DNA from: Dictyocoela muelleri | Lineage: Eukaryota > Microsporidia | Reading direction: 5' to 3' | Length of the DNA: 18,797 bases | Assembly: GCA_016256075.1 (NCBI GenBank) | Contig: SDVU01000163.1 | Span: 1-18,797 of the forward strand | Shown: positions 16,920 through 18,797 of the stretch, one piece after another | Layout: each line of letters starts with the position of its first letter | Position numbering within the stretch: position 1 is the first letter of the stretch | Notes under the pieces: generated by a model | The model's input: only the letters and a program-made list of their open reading frames with translations | Told to the model about the DNA's origin: nothing | The model's database searches: none | Position numbers and translations under genes: made by a program

Positions 16920-17380
16920 TATTATATTTCAGCCTGACAACATCCATAGCTTCCAACCCGGTGAGTTGTCTCCTACCATAGTCTTATGACCTTTGGTTCC
17001 TGGTGTTCCGATAATACGTCACTTCCTAAGCTACCCAGAAGCCCAGCTGTATACGCGATTTTCGTTTTATCAATGACTCGGCAGGATACAGGTAATTAGA
17101 GGATTTTTCATGATATTTTATTTATCACTACTTTTTGCCGAGATGCGTCGCCGCACTCATCACCACACCTAGGAGAGTCCCTTCTGCTTCATTGTAATAT
17201 TAGACCAAGTCTTAATCAGCTATACCACACTTAAAAAACTGTATATTGATACTATATTTCTATAGTTTTTGACCGCTTAATGACATTCCCTCATTATTTA
17301 TTAAATAGTGACGTCAGCGGGATTCGAACCATGATACTTAAATTTTTCATTCAAGAATGTTAACCACTGAGCTATCTGGC
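16920..17380 (-). mobile_element. tRNA-derived SINE, copy F
   Basis: A well-preserved minus-strand copy with perfect A box TAGCTCAGTGG (complement of 17364-17374) and perfect B box GGTTCGAATCC (complement of 17320-17330). All body blocks are intact, including ACCCGGTGAGTTGTCTCCTA, ACGTCACTTCCTAAGCTACC and CACACCTAGGAGAGTCCCTT on the plus strand. With both pol III boxes perfect it is the best candidate here for a transcribable SINE. The tail is slightly altered (CAGGCTGAAATATAAT). No convincing target duplication was found. The minus-strand frame over 17301-17513 is only a shadow of the SINE head. Confidence 0.88.
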
Positions 17381-17427
17381 TAATAGTCTTTTTGTGATTA
17401 TTTTTTCTCGTAAATGTACTAATAAAT

Positions 17428-17752
17428 TCATTATAAAAAATAATGGTTCTACAACGGTTCGTGCCACTCAAAATAATTGAGAAGAGGTAATGGAAGTATA
17501 TTAAAAAAAGCATGAAATCGTCTGTTAAAGAAGGCCCCGGATTTTTTATATACTCATAATCTTACTATATTTAGTCTTTTTTGTTACACAAAAAAGATCA
17601 AATATAGAAGTAATTATGAGTATATAAAAAAACCTGGGACTTTTTTTAACAGACGATTTCATGCTTTCTTTTAATATACTTCCATTACCCCTTATCAATA
17701 TTTTTGAGTGGCACGAACCGTTGTAGAACCAAAATTGTTTTTTTATAACAAA
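17428..17752. mobile_element. Long foldback element
   Basis: A near-perfect palindrome with arms of about 150 bp and a loop of only about 10 bp centred near 17590. Arm landmarks are TTATAAAAAA at both tips, TGGTTCTACAACGGTTCGTG, GCATGAAATCGTCTGTTAAA and TTTTTTATATACTCATAAT. Arm identity looks around 85-90% by eye, the highest of the foldbacks after the FB-type element. The ATCGTCTGTT core links it to foldback 1 (4942-5233). No coding sequence is present. Confidence 0.8.
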
Positions 17753-18710
17753 TTAAAGAAGCTATTTTGTGCTACGAGGCTTATAATAAAAATTGATTAT
17801 CAAAAATTAATTTGTTAATTTTCGAATCTAATTTAAAAGCGTCATTGTATGCATGGGGTCGTTTTAAGATACAACAAAAACAAATCTTACCTAAACATTT
17901 GTATAAATATTCTCCGAAATTTACGTTTAACATCGTCAATAAATTAAATACCTGTATTATATTTTCATTATAAATATGAAATTGATATGGCTTTCGCGAT
18001 TTAAAAATTTCAATATTAATATTTGGGTTTTGTCGTTTTTACGTTTTTTTATTTTTTCGTTAACGACTTAGAATCGACCGAAAATGATTATGATGAAATT
18101 TTATAGGCCCAGTCGGAAGATTTTAGAAGCGGCAAGTAATTTTCAAGTTCGTTGGATTTTTTAATTGTATTTGTTAGTTTAAAAAGCCAGGGTGTTATTT
18201 TAAGAGATATTGAAATTTTTTTTGGTAATTTTTTTGACGCTCATTATTTTACCTTTAAGAGAGTTTGAAAGAAAAAAAATCTGAAATTTAATTATAAATA
18301 GGGTAAAATAAATTATATGGGGGTGTGAAGGATAAAAACGATGTTTTGAAATCAGAAAGAGGTGATTTTTGTTTGTTATTTTTTATTCCTTTAATATGAA
18401 GTAGCATTTGAAAAAAAACTATAAATTTATAAGATTACCAAAAAGTTTATTGAAAAAGAGGGTAAATTTTAAAGGAAAAATATAAATTTTTTTTAGCATT
18501 AATATGAATTTTACAGTTATTAAATCTATAAAAAGTATAATTTTTGCACCCTTTATAATTTCTCGCCTCCCTTATAATTTTCCGTCGCCCTTTAATTATG
18601 TAGCTTACCTTATAAAAAATCTTACTTTGAATAGATATATCATCATTGTTGATTAAAAAAAATTAAAAGTTCGGGGCTGGTTTATAAATATGTCTACTTA
18701 TAAGAGTTAT
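17753..18710. other. Gene-poor right flank
   Basis: No gene can be supported. Two short plus-strand open pieces (about 18085-18165, MKFYRPSRKILEAASNFQ, and about 18157-18268, SLKSQGVILRDIEIFFGN) lie in different frames. The second faintly recalls the helix-turn-helix of prokaryote-type transposases, but this is too weak to call. At 18548-18605, three imperfect repeats of CCCTTATAATTTCTCGCC type occur. Confidence 0.35.
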
Positions 18711-18797
18711 GGTCATATATCTCAGTGGTTAACACTCTTGAATGTAAAATTTAAGTATCGTGGTTCGAATCCCGCTGACGTCACTCTTTAATAAATA
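18711..18797 (+). mobile_element. tRNA-derived SINE, copy G (cut by window end)
   Basis: Only the tRNA-like head is inside the window: A box TATCTCAGTGG (18718-18728, one base off), perfect B box GGTTCGAATCC (18762-18772), then the shared CGCTGACGTCACTCTTTAAT. The 5' flank is ATAAGAGTTAT. The copy presumably continues beyond the window. Confidence 0.85.

Noticed and set aside
18085-18268. IS-type transposase remnant
   Set aside because: A faint resemblance of SLKSQGVILRDIEIFF to a transposase helix-turn-helix is too short to support, and no inverted ends were seen.

Overview
The window is very AT-rich (roughly three quarters A+T, my estimate). It is intron-poor and dominated by mobile elements, with only two intact protein genes. 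One gene encodes a compact Pch2/TRIP13-type AAA+ ATPase, so this is a eukaryote. Several things together point to a microsporidian with an expanded, transposon-loaded genome, comparable to the Hamiltosporidium type: the short intergenic distance between the two genes, a CCC-type motif just upstream of one start codon, AATAAA signals on or next to the stop codons, Lys/Asn/Asp-rich low-complexity protein, and a mix of Merlin (ISXO2-like), pogo-like and FLYWCH-bearing DNA transposon remains. The organism call is an inference.

Layout. 1-505: no recognisable gene. 506-1806: a Drosophila-FB-style foldback element whose arms are matched arrays of ~21-bp units. 1936-2950: an AT-rich palindrome split by a tRNA-derived SINE (copy A). 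3000-3667: a pogo-like remnant, followed by (TTTTTAA)n repeats. 4262-5870: SINE copy B on the minus strand, with a FLYWCH/MULE-like element (4275-4859) inserted in its tail and two adjoining foldback elements (about 4942-5493) inserted in its body. 6039-6110: a 16-bp minisatellite. 6199-6540: another foldback. 6835-9329: the gene island, an unrecognised 425-aa protein on plus and Pch2 on minus, convergent. 9369-10294: two head-to-tail SINE copies (C, D) directly upstream of the Pch2 start. 10295-11825: traces of decayed coding sequence, interrupted by SINE copy E. 11828-13873: a decayed pogo-like transposon with clear TIRs and TA target sites. 13924-14993: a decayed Merlin transposon with a probable 9-bp target-site duplication. 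15163-16422: a TIR element framed by GC-spiked direct repeats. 16920-17380: SINE copy F (minus). 17428-17752: a long foldback. 18711 to the end: the head of SINE copy G.

The main result is a family of ~455-bp tRNA-derived SINEs with seven copies here, about 15% of the window. They have recognisable pol III A and B boxes, and three insertion events show flanking duplications. Nested insertions give a readable order of events. Two classes of autonomous DNA transposon and at least six foldback elements make up most of the rest. No complete transposase is present, so every autonomous-type element in the window looks dead. No LTR, retrovirus-like or capsid-bearing element was recognised.
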